A DNA stretch of 62,753 nucleotides, from assembly GCA_017561935.1 (NCBI GenBank), contig JAFZBE010000013.1, positions 1-62,753 of the forward strand, in the 5' to 3' direction. Shown here piece by piece: positions 27,604 to 35,997 of this stretch. A program made the position numbers and the translations under genes. This DNA comes from Bacteroidales bacterium. GTDB lineage: Bacteria; Bacteroidota; Bacteroidia; Bacteroidales; UBA3663. Numbering within the stretch: position 1 is the first letter of the stretch; each line of letters starts with the position of its first letter. The notes beneath the pieces are model-generated. The model was not told where the DNA came from. It did not search any database and saw nothing but the letters and a program-made list of their open reading frames with translations.

Positions 27604-28806
27604 TTAGAATGCCTTGATGCGGAACATGAAGCCGAGTTCGATGCGGTTGGTGCTGTAGTCATCAAGACCAGCAGCATGCTTGGCCTCGTCAGTGAAACTG
27701 AAATTGCGGCCCACGTACGAAAGGAAGACACGGAAATCCTGGCTCTTGTCGGGATAGTACTCGAGGTTGGCCATCCATAGGAGAGACTTGCGATAATCCT
27801 TGAAGGCATCAACGTCATTCACACTAGCGGTCTCATAGCAGCCCTTGAGCATCAGGTTCCACTGTGGTGCAAACTGCCAGTTTGCCTTGGTGATGAGTGA
27901 GTGGTAGGTAACGCCGCTGAAGTAGCCGGCATTCTGGGTGGCGAGGAAACCTGCACCATCGGCTGAAGCGATGCCCAGACGATCGATGTCGTCCCATTCG
28001 CCCATGTAGTCGAAGTACCACTGGAAATTGGGCAATACGAGCTGCTGACCAAGGCAGATCTTATGGTCATTGGCATCTTCAGCCTGATTCTGCAGAGAGT
28101 ACGACCAACGTGTCTGGAGCATACCGTCGAACATGTTGCCTGCCCAAAGGAAGATGTAGGTCAATGGGTGCTTCGAAGCATAGTAGTGCTCGAGCGACTT
28201 GCCGTAGAAGCTGTTGCTGCCGTAGAAGGGACCAAAACCATCGTTGTACGAGTTGGTGATGTTGATGTCGAACTCCTGCGAAGGCACGGGCTTGAAGCAG
28301 AGGTTCACACCAGCCATGAAGTTGTCCATGTAATCCACCATGTCGGAATACTGGTAGATGTACATTGGGTTCTCATCAAACTCGAAACCGCCGTGATTCT
28401 GGCACATCTTACCGCCCTGGATGCTCCACTGGTCATTCCACTGGTAGCCTACCATCAAGATGTCGGTAGCCTTGGCAAAGTTATCGGTACCCATGGCCGT
28501 GTTGTTCTTGTTCAGACGATGACGCCAGCGGTAGCTGATCTTGTCGGTCAGGTTGCCCTTGATTTCGATACGGGCCTGCTTGTTGGTGAACTTCGAGAAG
28601 TTGTCGTCTTCGGTCATCAGCTCCTGGAAGGCAGCTGCATAGTTGAAATATACGTTGAAAGCGTCGGTTTTCTTTTCAAGTTTGAGAACGCGCTCCGAAA
28701 GGCTCTGGTAATCACCGTCTGGACCACCCATACCGGTGTTGCGACCCTGTGCGTTGGCGGAGAGGGCCATAACCAAGGCTGTAGCAAATAAAAACAGTCG
28801 TTTCAT
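27604..28806 (-). CDS. Outer-membrane porin (phosphate-selective porin O/P-like beta-barrel)
   Basis: From the ATG at 28806 (400 residues) a signal peptide ends at LSANAQ. A short coiled-coil-like segment (SLSERVLKLEKKTDAF) is followed by alternating aromatic and polar beta strands (YFNYAAAFQEL, SYRWRHRLNKN, YQWNDQWSIQGGKM). The C-terminus LGFMFRIKAF ends in the terminal Phe usual for barrel proteins. It lies between ansB and aspA, so it is probably the outer-membrane entry route for the amino or dicarboxylic acids handled by the operon. That pairing is inferred from position only. Confidence 0.8.
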   Translation of the reverse strand: MKRLFLFATALVMALSANAQGRNTGMGGPDGDYQSLSERVLKLEKKTDAFNVYFNYAAAFQELMTEDDNFSKFTNKQARIEIKGNLTDKISYRWRHRLNKNNTAMGTDNFAKATDILMVGYQWNDQWSIQGGKMCQNHGGFEFDENPMYIYQYSDMVDYMDNFMAGVNLCFKPVPSQEFDINITNSYNDGFGPFYGSNSFYGKSLEHYYASKHPLTYIFLWAGNMFDGMLQTRWSYSLQNQAEDANDHKICLGQQLVLPNFQWYFDYMGEWDDIDRLGIASADGAGFLATQNAGYFSGVTYHSLITKANWQFAPQWNLMLKGCYETASVNDVDAFKDYRKSLLWMANLEYYPDKSQDFRVFLSYVGRNFSFTDEAKHAAGLDDYSTNRIELGFMFRIKAF

Positions 28807-28822
28807 ATTTTTATATTTTTGG

Positions 28823-28887
28823 ATAGCCACTATAGCCTATATGGTTCCTATAGTTCTCATAGCTCCAATTTAAGCTATAGCGGCTAT
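28823..28887 (-). repeat. CTATAG-rich hairpin between ansB and the porin gene
   Basis: ATAGCCACTATAG (28823-28835) pairs with CTATAGCGGCTAT (28875-28887), with 12 of 13 positions complementary. The interior repeats CTATA and ATAG words. It occupies nearly the whole 88-nt gap. Confidence 0.72.
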
Positions 28888-28894
28888 GAAATTA

Positions 28895-29947
28895 TTAATA
28901 CTCAGCGAAGTACTTCTGAATCTCCTCCCAATCGTGGGTCTTGAGGAGGGCAAGCATCAGGAGGATACGAGCCTTCTGTGGGTTAAGGTTGAGCGAAGCC
29001 ACGAAGTGATACTTGGCATCATCGACTTCAGCATCCTGGTTAGTTGCACCGGTGGGAACACGACTTGAGCGAACGATCTGTACACCCTTCTCCTGAGCCT
29101 TAACGGCTACCTCGAATACATCCTGGAAGAAGTTGCCGTCACCTACGCCAGCGAGTACGATGCCGTCGAAACCAGCATCAACGAAAGCCTGCATCGGGAT
29201 GGGTGAAGCGTTGGCATAACCATAGACGATACCAACCTTTGGCAGCTTGGTGTCAGCAGTAACATAGAACTCGGAATTCACGCCATACTTGAAGGTAGGA
29301 ACATTGTCAACATAGATGGGCTTGCCGTTGTAGATGTAGCCCATAGCGCCAAAGACGCCACCCTTGAAGGTGTCGAGGTCGGTGGTGTGGCCTTTATAGA
29401 CAGCCTTGGCAGCAAACAGCGAATTGTTCATGCAGACCATTACGCCACGACCCCTGGAAGAAGGATCGACGAGGGTAGCTACGCCATTGTAGAGGTTGGC
29501 GGGACCATCAGCCGAAATGGCGGTCGAAGGACGCATAGCGCCAGCCAATACCACGGGCTTGTCGCTGTGTACGGTGAGCGAAAGGAAGTAAGCGGTCTCC
29601 TCCATTGTGTCGGTACCATGGGTAACGAGTACGCCATCATAACCTTCCTCGTTGAGGAGCTGGTTGATGCGCACGGCAAGTTTCAGCCATACGGCATCGT
29701 TCATGTCCTGGCTGCCGATGTTGCAGAGCTGCTCGCCATCGATGTCAGCAAGGTCCTTGATCTCGGGAACTGCATTGATGAGGGTCTCGATGCCCACTTG
29801 GCCTGCAGTGTAGGCCGACGAAGTGGCAGCGGTGCTCACACCTGCAATGGTGCCGCCCGTAGCGATGATACGGATCTTTGGTTTGGCAACTGCGACCGAT
29901 GCTACCATCACGAGGAGCATCATGAGGAATGTTAATCTCTTTTTCAT
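28895..29947 (-). CDS. ansB: Type II L-asparaginase, periplasmic
   Basis: The 350-residue protein has a signal peptide (MKKRLTFLMMLLVMVASVAVA). It is strongly similar throughout to Escherichia coli AnsB: ATGGTIAG with catalytic Thr33, NIGSQDMNDAVWLKLA, THGTDTMEETAYFL with the second Thr-Asp-Lys-type site, and RSSRVPTGATNQDAEVDDAK. The export signal and similarity mark it as the high-affinity periplasmic type. It hydrolyses asparagine to aspartate and ammonia, the first step before DcuB uptake and AspA. It is the second gene after dcuB (48-nt gap). Confidence 0.96.
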   Translation of the reverse strand: MKKRLTFLMMLLVMVASVAVAKPKIRIIATGGTIAGVSTAATSSAYTAGQVGIETLINAVPEIKDLADIDGEQLCNIGSQDMNDAVWLKLAVRINQLLNEEGYDGVLVTHGTDTMEETAYFLSLTVHSDKPVVLAGAMRPSTAISADGPANLYNGVATLVDPSSRGRGVMVCMNNSLFAAKAVYKGHTTDLDTFKGGVFGAMGYIYNGKPIYVDNVPTFKYGVNSEFYVTADTKLPKVGIVYGYANASPIPMQAFVDAGFDGIVLAGVGDGNFFQDVFEVAVKAQEKGVQIVRSSRVPTGATNQDAEVDDAKYHFVASLNLNPQKARILLMLALLKTHDWEEIQKYFAEY

Positions 29948-29995
29948 AGTGTTTTGATTAATTTGATTGGTGAATATTGGGTTAGTGGATCTCTT

Positions 29996-31315
29996 TTACA
30001 AGACAAGGGTAATAGCGTAAGCCACAGCGATGGCTACCACGGTAGTGATCCATCCGGGCAACTGGAACGAGTGGTTGATCACATATTTGCCCACATGGGT
30101 TGTACCTGTGCGGTCGAAGCCAAGGGCGGCAACCTCAGTCGGGTAGTTGGGCAGGAAGAAGTAGCCGTTGACGGCTGGGAACATGGCCACCAGAAGCATC
30201 GGGTTCATGCCCAGTGCAATACCTACAGGATAAAGCGTGGTGACTGTAGCTGCCTGCGAGAAGAGCATGATGCTCATCAGGAAGAGGGCGACAGCGAAGA
30301 GGAATGGAGCCGAAGCAACCATACCTGCCAGGGCACTGTTGATGGCTTCAGCATTGCCTACATAGAAGGTCGAACCCATCCAGGCGATACCGAAGATGGC
30401 AATCACGGCATTGATGCCAGCGGCGAAGATGCTGCCCTTTGGCACGTTCTTCAAAGGCACCTTGCCCGCAAGGACAATGAGGATGGCATCACTCATCATA
30501 ATCATTTCGATAGTCTCAGACATCGATACACCGTCGGGACGAAGATTCGGGAAGAAGCCGAACAATACTACAAGGGCTACGCCAAAGAGGAATGCCCATA
30601 CCGAATGCTTGGCACGGGGGTCGCTGCTGTACTCGGCGCTCTCCACCTTGCGCTTGTCCTCCTCCGGGTCGATGAGGCCTTCGCGCACTCGACGCTGGTA
30701 CTCGGGATCATCCTCCAGCTCCTTGCCCCAATGGTTGGCCACGAAAGCAGCCACAAGGATGGCGATGAAGCCTGCAGGAACGCAGGTCAGGATGATGGTG
30801 CCCAGCTCGATGCCTTGACCACCCAGCAGATCCTTCGAGATGATGGCAGCAGTAGCAGCCGATACGGGACTACCAGTGATGCCCAGCGAAGCGGCCACGG
30901 TGGCCAGGGCTACGGGGCGTTCTGGACGAATCTTGTTGGCCTGTGCAATCTCCGAAATGATGGGGAGCAGCGAATAGCTGGTGTGTGCAGTGCCGGCCAC
31001 AAGGCAGAAGAGCCACGTGCAGAGCGGGCCGTAATAGGTGATGTGGTCGGGGTGCTTGCGTAGGAACTTGGCTGCTTGACCAACAAGCCAGTCCAAGCCG
31101 CCAGCCGCCTGCAGGGCAGCTGATGCGACGATGACGGCGAGGATGATCATCATCACGTCAATGGGAGCCTTGCCCGGCTGCAGACCGAACAGATAGACGA
31201 GGATGAACACACCCAACATACCGAATACGCCGAGGCCGATGCCGCCCACCCTGGCTCCTATGAAGATCAGGGCAAGCACGATGGCCAGTTCAATAAAAAT
31301 CAAAGCTGTAGCCAT
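29996..31315 (-). CDS. dcuB: Anaerobic C4-dicarboxylate transporter (Dcu family)
   Basis: The 439-residue polytopic protein starts MATALIFIELAIVLALIFIG and contains GLGVFGMLGVFILVYLFGL, AGTAHTSYSLLPIISEIA and GITGSPVSAATAAI, hallmarks of DcuA/DcuB. A charged cytoplasmic loop lies near residues 195-235 (EDDPEYQRRVREGLIDPEED). Dcu carriers exchange aspartate or fumarate for succinate in anaerobes. As first gene of the operon with ansB and aspA, it probably takes in aspartate and exports succinate. DcuA versus DcuB cannot be decided from sequence by eye. A TATCTTTG promoter box lies upstream at 31433-31440. Confidence 0.92.
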   Translation of the reverse strand: MATALIFIELAIVLALIFIGARVGGIGLGVFGMLGVFILVYLFGLQPGKAPIDVMMIILAVIVASAALQAAGGLDWLVGQAAKFLRKHPDHITYYGPLCTWLFCLVAGTAHTSYSLLPIISEIAQANKIRPERPVALATVAASLGITGSPVSAATAAIISKDLLGGQGIELGTIILTCVPAGFIAILVAAFVANHWGKELEDDPEYQRRVREGLIDPEEDKRKVESAEYSSDPRAKHSVWAFLFGVALVVLFGFFPNLRPDGVSMSETIEMIMMSDAILIVLAGKVPLKNVPKGSIFAAGINAVIAIFGIAWMGSTFYVGNAEAINSALAGMVASAPFLFAVALFLMSIMLFSQAATVTTLYPVGIALGMNPMLLVAMFPAVNGYFFLPNYPTEVAALGFDRTGTTHVGKYVINHSFQLPGWITTVVAIAVAYAITLVL

Positions 31316-31432
31316 AAGAATTCGTTGTGTTTGGAAATGAAAATGTTTTATAGTATAATTATTTCGGTTACGCCGCTGGTTTGCGTTAAAACGTGTTCCA
31401 AAAACTCATTAGATAGTTTGGTTTTCGTGGTA

Positions 31433-31467
31433 CAAAGATAGTTGTAATATCGCGGTTCGCGTTCAAA
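31433..31467 (-). promoter_or_regulatory. Putative promoter of the dcuB-ansB-porin-aspA operon
   Basis: The minus strand reads TATCTTTG (31433-31440), with TTTG 23 nt upstream (31464-31467), a longer spacer than usual. The leader would be about 112 nt. Confidence 0.5.
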
Positions 31468-31554
31468 ATTCCGTTAAAATATGTGAAAACATGTCGAATA
31501 ACATATTTTTTCAAGCGGTTTTTTTGGAGATTGTCGGATAATTATAAGAAAAAA

Positions 31555-31588
31555 GACAAAAAAGGGAGGCGGTCCTCCCTTTTTTGTC
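31555..31588 (-). terminator. Terminator of the patatin gene
   Basis: A perfect 15-bp stem (GACAAAAAAGGGAGG pairing with CCTCCCTTTTTTGTC) with tetraloop CGGT lies 7 nt after the stop codon. The minus strand ends in a T6 run. Confidence 0.9.
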
Positions 31589-31595
31589 ATCACTT

Positions 31596-32591
31596 CTACA
31601 GACTGCCAAACCGCAGTGCCTTTCGTCGCTGCCTCTTGGCTTTGCGTCGCGATGGCTTGGCTTTCGGTGTTGGTGTCACACGCTCCTTCACCTCGATGAG
31701 CTTGTCCCAGGCCGCACGTCCAGCCTCTTCGCCGCGGGCAATCAGCAGACGGGTGTCGTCTTCGCCAAAGCTGGCTCCATGGAAACCCTCCACGTCGGGA
31801 TGGATCAGCACGTCGGCGTCCATTCGGTTGACGTGATACTTGTCAAGGTCGGGTCGAGTGTACTTCCATTCCAAAATCGAGGCTAAGCCGCGTGTGTGCA
31901 TCGAGCCTCGTGACTGTTGCGAGGCACGTCGCGCATCCATCAGGTCAATGGCGATCACGATGTCGGCACCCATGCGACGCGCCACGTCCACAGGCAGGTT
32001 GTTCAGTAACCCGCCATCGACCAGCAGCATCGAGTCGCGCTCCACGGAAGTGAAAGCCAGCGGCACGGCCATACTTGCACGGATGGCCTGCGCCACGTTG
32101 CCGCTATCAAGCGCCACCTCCTCAAACTCCCTGATGTTCACTGCTACGCAGCGCAACGGGATGGGCAACGAGTCGAACGGGCAGCAGCGCTTGCCCAGCA
32201 GCGAGTCGAGCTTCTGAGTGAAGCGTTGGCCGCGCATCATGCCCGGTATTCCCTTCATCTTGCTCCACGGTTTCAACTGGGGTGTGGCCATGTCGCTCAG
32301 CAGGTAGATCCAGTCCTGCGCGCGGTAGATCGAATCGAGTTGCGCCGCCGAGTAGCCCACCGCATAGAGGCCAGTGATGATGGCTCCTGCTGAAGTGCCC
32401 ACCACCATGTCGATGGGCACACCCGATGCCTCCACCGCCTTCAGCGCACCGATGGCAGCCGCACCCTTTGCGCCGCCACCACCTATAACTAACGCTACGC
32501 GCGGGCGCGTAGGAGCCGTGCGTGGGCTGGCAGCCTGCACTACGTGGCCGTCCAGTAGGGCCAGCATCAGTATGAGGAGTAACTTCTTCAT
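31596..32591 (-). CDS. Patatin-like phospholipase (RssA type) with signal peptide
   Basis: The 331-residue protein has a signal sequence (MKKLLLILMLALLDGHVVQA), the oxyanion loop GGGGAKG (about residues 38-44), the nucleophile elbow GTSAG (about 65-69) and the catalytic Asp in VDGGLLNN (about 192-199). These give a complete Ser-Asp dyad. The last 25 residues are strongly basic (KAKPSRRKAKRQRRKALRF). It should hydrolyse phospholipid acyl esters in the periplasm or at the outer membrane. It is a single-gene unit with a strong terminator; a TATCTTTG box (32615-32622) lies just upstream but lacks a clear -33 box. Confidence 0.9.
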   Translation of the reverse strand: MKKLLLILMLALLDGHVVQAASPRTAPTRPRVALVIGGGGAKGAAAIGALKAVEASGVPIDMVVGTSAGAIITGLYAVGYSAAQLDSIYRAQDWIYLLSDMATPQLKPWSKMKGIPGMMRGQRFTQKLDSLLGKRCCPFDSLPIPLRCVAVNIREFEEVALDSGNVAQAIRASMAVPLAFTSVERDSMLLVDGGLLNNLPVDVARRMGADIVIAIDLMDARRASQQSRGSMHTRGLASILEWKYTRPDLDKYHVNRMDADVLIHPDVEGFHGASFGEDDTRLLIARGEEAGRAAWDKLIEVKERVTPTPKAKPSRRKAKRQRRKALRFGSL

Positions 32592-32693
32592 CGGGTCGGT
32601 GGTTATTCAAGGCGCAAAGATACGCAATTTTTCTATACACGCATCATCCGTTCACGATTTTTATGATTATTTCTCCACTTTTCGGTCAAATGT

Positions 32694-34352
32694 TCATTTA
32701 ACGGCACGTTGCAACCCTATCTCGCGGATCTTGTCCTCCAGTTCATCGCGGTCGCCAGCCGACCTGGATTTTAGGCGAGCTCTATAATTATAAATGGTAT
32801 TGGGTGTAAGATGAAGGAACGAGGCGATGCGGGCGCTGTCGTCAATGCCGAGGCGGATGAGGGCGGCCATGCGCATATCGGTCGTGAGTTCGCTGTTGGC
32901 GCCGAGCTGCTGGTGAAACTCAGGACGCAGCAGCTTGTTGAACTCTTCGACGAAATTGGGGTAGAGGCGTAGGAAGGCGGCGTCGAAGTTGGCAAATAGC
33001 TCGCGTGTCTCGGTCTCGCGCAGCTCTTCTGAGCTCGTCATGCGCTGCAGTTCCTTGAGCTGATTTGCCTTGAGGCGACGGTTGACCTTGAGACGATATG
33101 CATCGAGTTTGTCGATATATCGGGAGCAGAGGTCGAGGAAGCGTCCGATGTACTCGTCCTTGACGCGGTTGGAGTCATGGAGCTGCGCATTAACCTGCTT
33201 CATCTGGCTGTATGACTCATTAAGCTGCGTGTTGAGATGGTTGAGCTTTCCGTTGATGCGACGCAGTTCGTTACGAGCGGCGAAGAGCAGCTTGTTGCGC
33301 TTGTAGAGGAAAAGGATTGAGGCGAGGAGGAGCATGGCAAGAACGCTGACGACGGCGAGGAGGATGCTGAGGTTGCGGTAGTTCTTGCTGAGCTTCTCGC
33401 GGTAGCTGTTGTTGATGGCAGTGATGACGGGCGATACCTGCCAGGAACGGGTGTGTCCACCGAACTTGGTGGTGCACATCCACGAGTACTCGATGTAACG
33501 GTTTGAGCGTTCGATGTCGCCGTCTTTACCCACGAGGTCAGCGAGGGTCCATAGAGATGCCTGGTTTGTGACAGCGTTGCGTATGTCGTGTAGCGCCGAC
33601 TGAGCGAGCCAGTAGCGTCGCCCGGTCTCGTCATCTCTGACGCGGTAACATTCGGACATGAAGTAGGCCATGATGGCATAATCATGGCTGCCCGAAGCCG
33701 CGATGCTTGTCCACTGGTTGCACAGGGCCTCGGCTTCGTCAGCGAGCTCAGCTCCAATGAGGGTGGCAAGTTGGCGTTGGTAGTAGAATGATGAGGTCGT
33801 GTCAGCCACCTCGAAGTACTTCTCGCGATACTGGTTGGAGAGGCTGTAGTAATGCTGGCTCAGGATCTCGTCATCGCTATATCGTCCAAGTTCACCGTAC
33901 GTGTGGGTGCTAGCATAGTAGTAGTATTCGAGGGTGGCGTCATCTAGGATGCCTGTGCTGGCCTCTTCGAGCCAGTGGATGGCTTCGCTGTAATAGCCGC
34001 TGATGGAGTTCTGATAAGCGAGGAAACACTGAGTGAGTGCCACACGCCGTTTATCGCCTATGGCCTGTGCCTGACGTAGGCAGTCGGCAAGGATAGCCTT
34101 GGCCTTTTGGTCATCGTAGGGACTATATTGGTCGAAGAGCTCGAAGGTGCGCTCGAAACGTGCTTCGGGGCTACGACTGGCTGCGATGCGTTCGTTGAGG
34201 GTAGCGAGATGCTGCTCCTTGCGCAGTATGTAGTCGTCGGCACGGGCGATCTCTTTGTCAAGGACGGCATAGATTGAGTCGAGGTCGTAGGCCTGGCTTC
34301 TTGTCGAGAGGACGAGGAGCAGACTGAGGGCGATGGTCTTCTTTGCATTCAT
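32694..34352 (-). CDS. DUF6377-type TPR membrane regulator with C-terminal HTH
   Basis: From the ATG at 34352 (552 residues) it has a signal peptide (MNAKKTIALSLLLVLSTRSQA) and a helical TPR-like sensor region (about residues 25-300). One membrane helix follows near 325-350 (LSILLAVVSVLAMLLLASILFLY), then a coiled coil and a cytoplasmic tail with a LuxR-like or SARP-like HTH (TTDMRMAALIRLGIDDSARIASFLHLTPNTIYNYRAR). Such proteins are, as far as known, regulators beside Sus-type loci. It is divergent from the locus beginning at 34765, with a perfect promoter at 34378-34409. The longer frame to 34484 runs through that promoter and is rejected. Confidence 0.85.
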   Translation of the reverse strand: MNAKKTIALSLLLVLSTRSQAYDLDSIYAVLDKEIARADDYILRKEQHLATLNERIAASRSPEARFERTFELFDQYSPYDDQKAKAILADCLRQAQAIGDKRRVALTQCFLAYQNSISGYYSEAIHWLEEASTGILDDATLEYYYYASTHTYGELGRYSDDEILSQHYYSLSNQYREKYFEVADTTSSFYYQRQLATLIGAELADEAEALCNQWTSIAASGSHDYAIMAYFMSECYRVRDDETGRRYWLAQSALHDIRNAVTNQASLWTLADLVGKDGDIERSNRYIEYSWMCTTKFGGHTRSWQVSPVITAINNSYREKLSKNYRNLSILLAVVSVLAMLLLASILFLYKRNKLLFAARNELRRINGKLNHLNTQLNESYSQMKQVNAQLHDSNRVKDEYIGRFLDLCSRYIDKLDAYRLKVNRRLKANQLKELQRMTSSEELRETETRELFANFDAAFLRLYPNFVEEFNKLLRPEFHQQLGANSELTTDMRMAALIRLGIDDSARIASFLHLTPNTIYNYRARLKSRSAGDRDELEDKIREIGLQRAVK

Positions 34353-34377
34353 GGGAAGGTACGGGTTGATGACGGCA

Positions 34378-34409
34378 CAAAGATAAGACTGCAAATGACA
34401 ATCTCCAAA
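34378..34409 (-). promoter_or_regulatory. Promoter of the DUF6377 regulator gene
   Basis: The minus strand reads TTTG (34406-34409), 20 nt, TATCTTTG (34378-34385), a perfect consensus that gives a leader of about 20 nt. Confidence 0.78.
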
Positions 34410-34436
34410 TTTTGTTGATTTTTCTTTCGGATGACG

Positions 34437-34483
34437 TGCAAAATCGTTCCTAAATGGTTGTATTTTGTTGCACAGATTTTGCA
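34437..34483. promoter_or_regulatory. Candidate operator between the regulator and the Sus-like locus
   Basis: A perfect 9-bp inverted repeat (TGCAAAATC at 34437-34445, GATTTTGCA at 34475-34483) with a 29-nt gap lies between the divergent promoters. The remaining intergenic DNA (34484-34640) is AT-rich with nothing recognisable. Confidence 0.4.
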
Positions 34484-34642
34484 AAAACAGGACCTAAAGA
34501 CTCTTATCATTATGAAAAAATGGTTCAAAAAAATAATTTTTAATCCACTTTCAGATTGTGATAGGTTTTTTGCATTAGTTTATATTTCAGTATGTTGTAC
34601 GATTTTACACCTTATAATTATCCACTTTGTCATCTTTGTATA

Positions 34643-34674
34643 TGTGCAACTTAGGAAAAAATGTCGTATCTTTG
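34643..34674 (+). promoter_or_regulatory. Promoter of the Sus-like locus
   Basis: TGTG (34643-34646; consensus TTTG), 20 nt, TATCTTTG (34667-34674). It gives a leader of about 85 nt before the ATG at 34765. Confidence 0.65.
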
Positions 34675-34764
34675 CAGCGCAGATTTATCGTTTGCAGCTT
34701 GGTTTTTTATAAAATGAAACAACTTAACTAACTATACACATTATTAATTTAAAGTACTACTATT

Positions 34765-35985
34765 ATGAAGAGACTGTTTACCCTTTTGATGTCAGCCTTT
34801 ACTCTTGTTGGTATGGCTAACGCACAAGACACCTACATCGTGACCGGAGACTACAACAACTGGAGCCTCTCGGAGAATTGCATCACTTTCGTGGAGTCGG
34901 ATGGCGGCTTTGCTGCTACTGCTGCCGAGTTCACCACCGGTACATGGGGATTCAAGATCATCAAGAACCCGGCTGAGACCGGCTGGACCTATCAGTACGG
35001 CTACAACGAGCCTATTGCTACGGGCAAGGACTACACCCTCTTCTGGATTGAGGACGGCAACAACATCTATCTGGGTTCGGAGAACAACAACGTGACTCTG
35101 CATAACGTGAAGTTCGAGTTCTATCCTGGCTCGGACAACACTCTCGACTACTTCCGCATCACTGCCGACGAGGAGATCACCGTGGGTGAGCCCGGCGAGA
35201 AGGTCGATGAGTATATGATGGTAGGCACCTGGCAGGGCTGGAGCTTCGAGAACAACCCGCTCAAATTCGAGCATCAGGGCGATGGCGTCTATACCGCTTC
35301 GATTGATGAGATCTATGGTGACTGGAAGATCGTGAAGAACAATTCTTGGACCGACGCTTTGGGTGGCGGTGGCATGAATATGCAGCCAGGCAACACCTAC
35401 AACCTCTACAAGGGCGGCGACAACACGGGCTTTGCAGCCGGTGTGGTACTGAGGAACGGTTCGTTCACCCTCACCATTCTTGAGGACGGCAATGCCACCA
35501 TCGCTGTGGAGGGCAGTACCGCAGTGGAACATTCATACGGATTGGTGGGTGCCTTCCAGGGCTGGAACACGGGCACGGCAGCCTTCCTGGAGCAGCAGGC
35601 CGACGGCAGCTGGACCACCGACATCGACGCCTTCCCCGGCAATCAGATGTTCAAGGTATCGATCGACAAGACCTGGGAGTGCTTCCTCGCACAGGACGCC
35701 CCCACACAGCTGAGCTTCGCTACCCCATATACTTGTGCACGCGCCAACAACGACAACAACTTCACCATCGGTGAAGATGGAGCAAGCTATAACGTACACG
35801 TTGTGCTCGTAGTGGCTGCTGATGAGCAGAGCGCCGAACTCACCATCACCGACAAAACCTCGGGCATGACCTTGCTCAAGACCGGCATGACACGAAGCAA
35901 CATCTACAACGTGATGGGCCAGCAGCTCACTGCACCTCAGCAGGGTCTGAACATCATCGACGGCAAGATTGTCATCATCAAGTAA
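34765..35985 (+). CDS. SusE/SusF-like secreted glycan-binding protein with three tandem binding modules
   Basis: The 406-residue protein has a signal peptide (MKRLFTLLMSAFTLVGMANA) and three related beta-sandwich modules, each opening with an aromatic motif: TGDYNNWSLSE (about residue 28), VGTWQGWSFENNP (about 153) and VGAFQGWNTGT (about 262). These resemble the SusE/SusF starch-binding modules, with the paired Trp typical of sugar platforms. The C-terminus RSNIYNVMGQQLTAPQQGLN resembles the short sorting tails of Prevotella secreted proteins, and no lipobox is seen. It is unusual as first gene of the locus, 12 nt before the SusC gene. It probably binds polysaccharide at the surface. Confidence 0.78.
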   Translation: MKRLFTLLMSAFTLVGMANAQDTYIVTGDYNNWSLSENCITFVESDGGFAATAAEFTTGTWGFKIIKNPAETGWTYQYGYNEPIATGKDYTLFWIEDGNNIYLGSENNNVTLHNVKFEFYPGSDNTLDYFRITADEEITVGEPGEKVDEYMMVGTWQGWSFENNPLKFEHQGDGVYTASIDEIYGDWKIVKNNSWTDALGGGGMNMQPGNTYNLYKGGDNTGFAAGVVLRNGSFTLTILEDGNATIAVEGSTAVEHSYGLVGAFQGWNTGTAAFLEQQADGSWTTDIDAFPGNQMFKVSIDKTWECFLAQDAPTQLSFATPYTCARANNDNNFTIGEDGASYNVHVVLVVAADEQSAELTITDKTSGMTLLKTGMTRSNIYNVMGQQLTAPQQGLNIIDGKIVIIK

Positions 35986-35997
35986 ACCATCCATATA

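Noticed and set aside
29954..31063. 369-codon plus-strand ORF opposite dcuB
   Set aside because: It gives a Gly/His-rich polar product with no family match, and dcuB is certain.
34512..34712. Small ORF starting MKKWFKKIIFN with a hydrophobic middle
   Set aside because: Its 3' part overlaps the promoter of the Sus-like locus (34643-34674), and no matching promoter is seen upstream.
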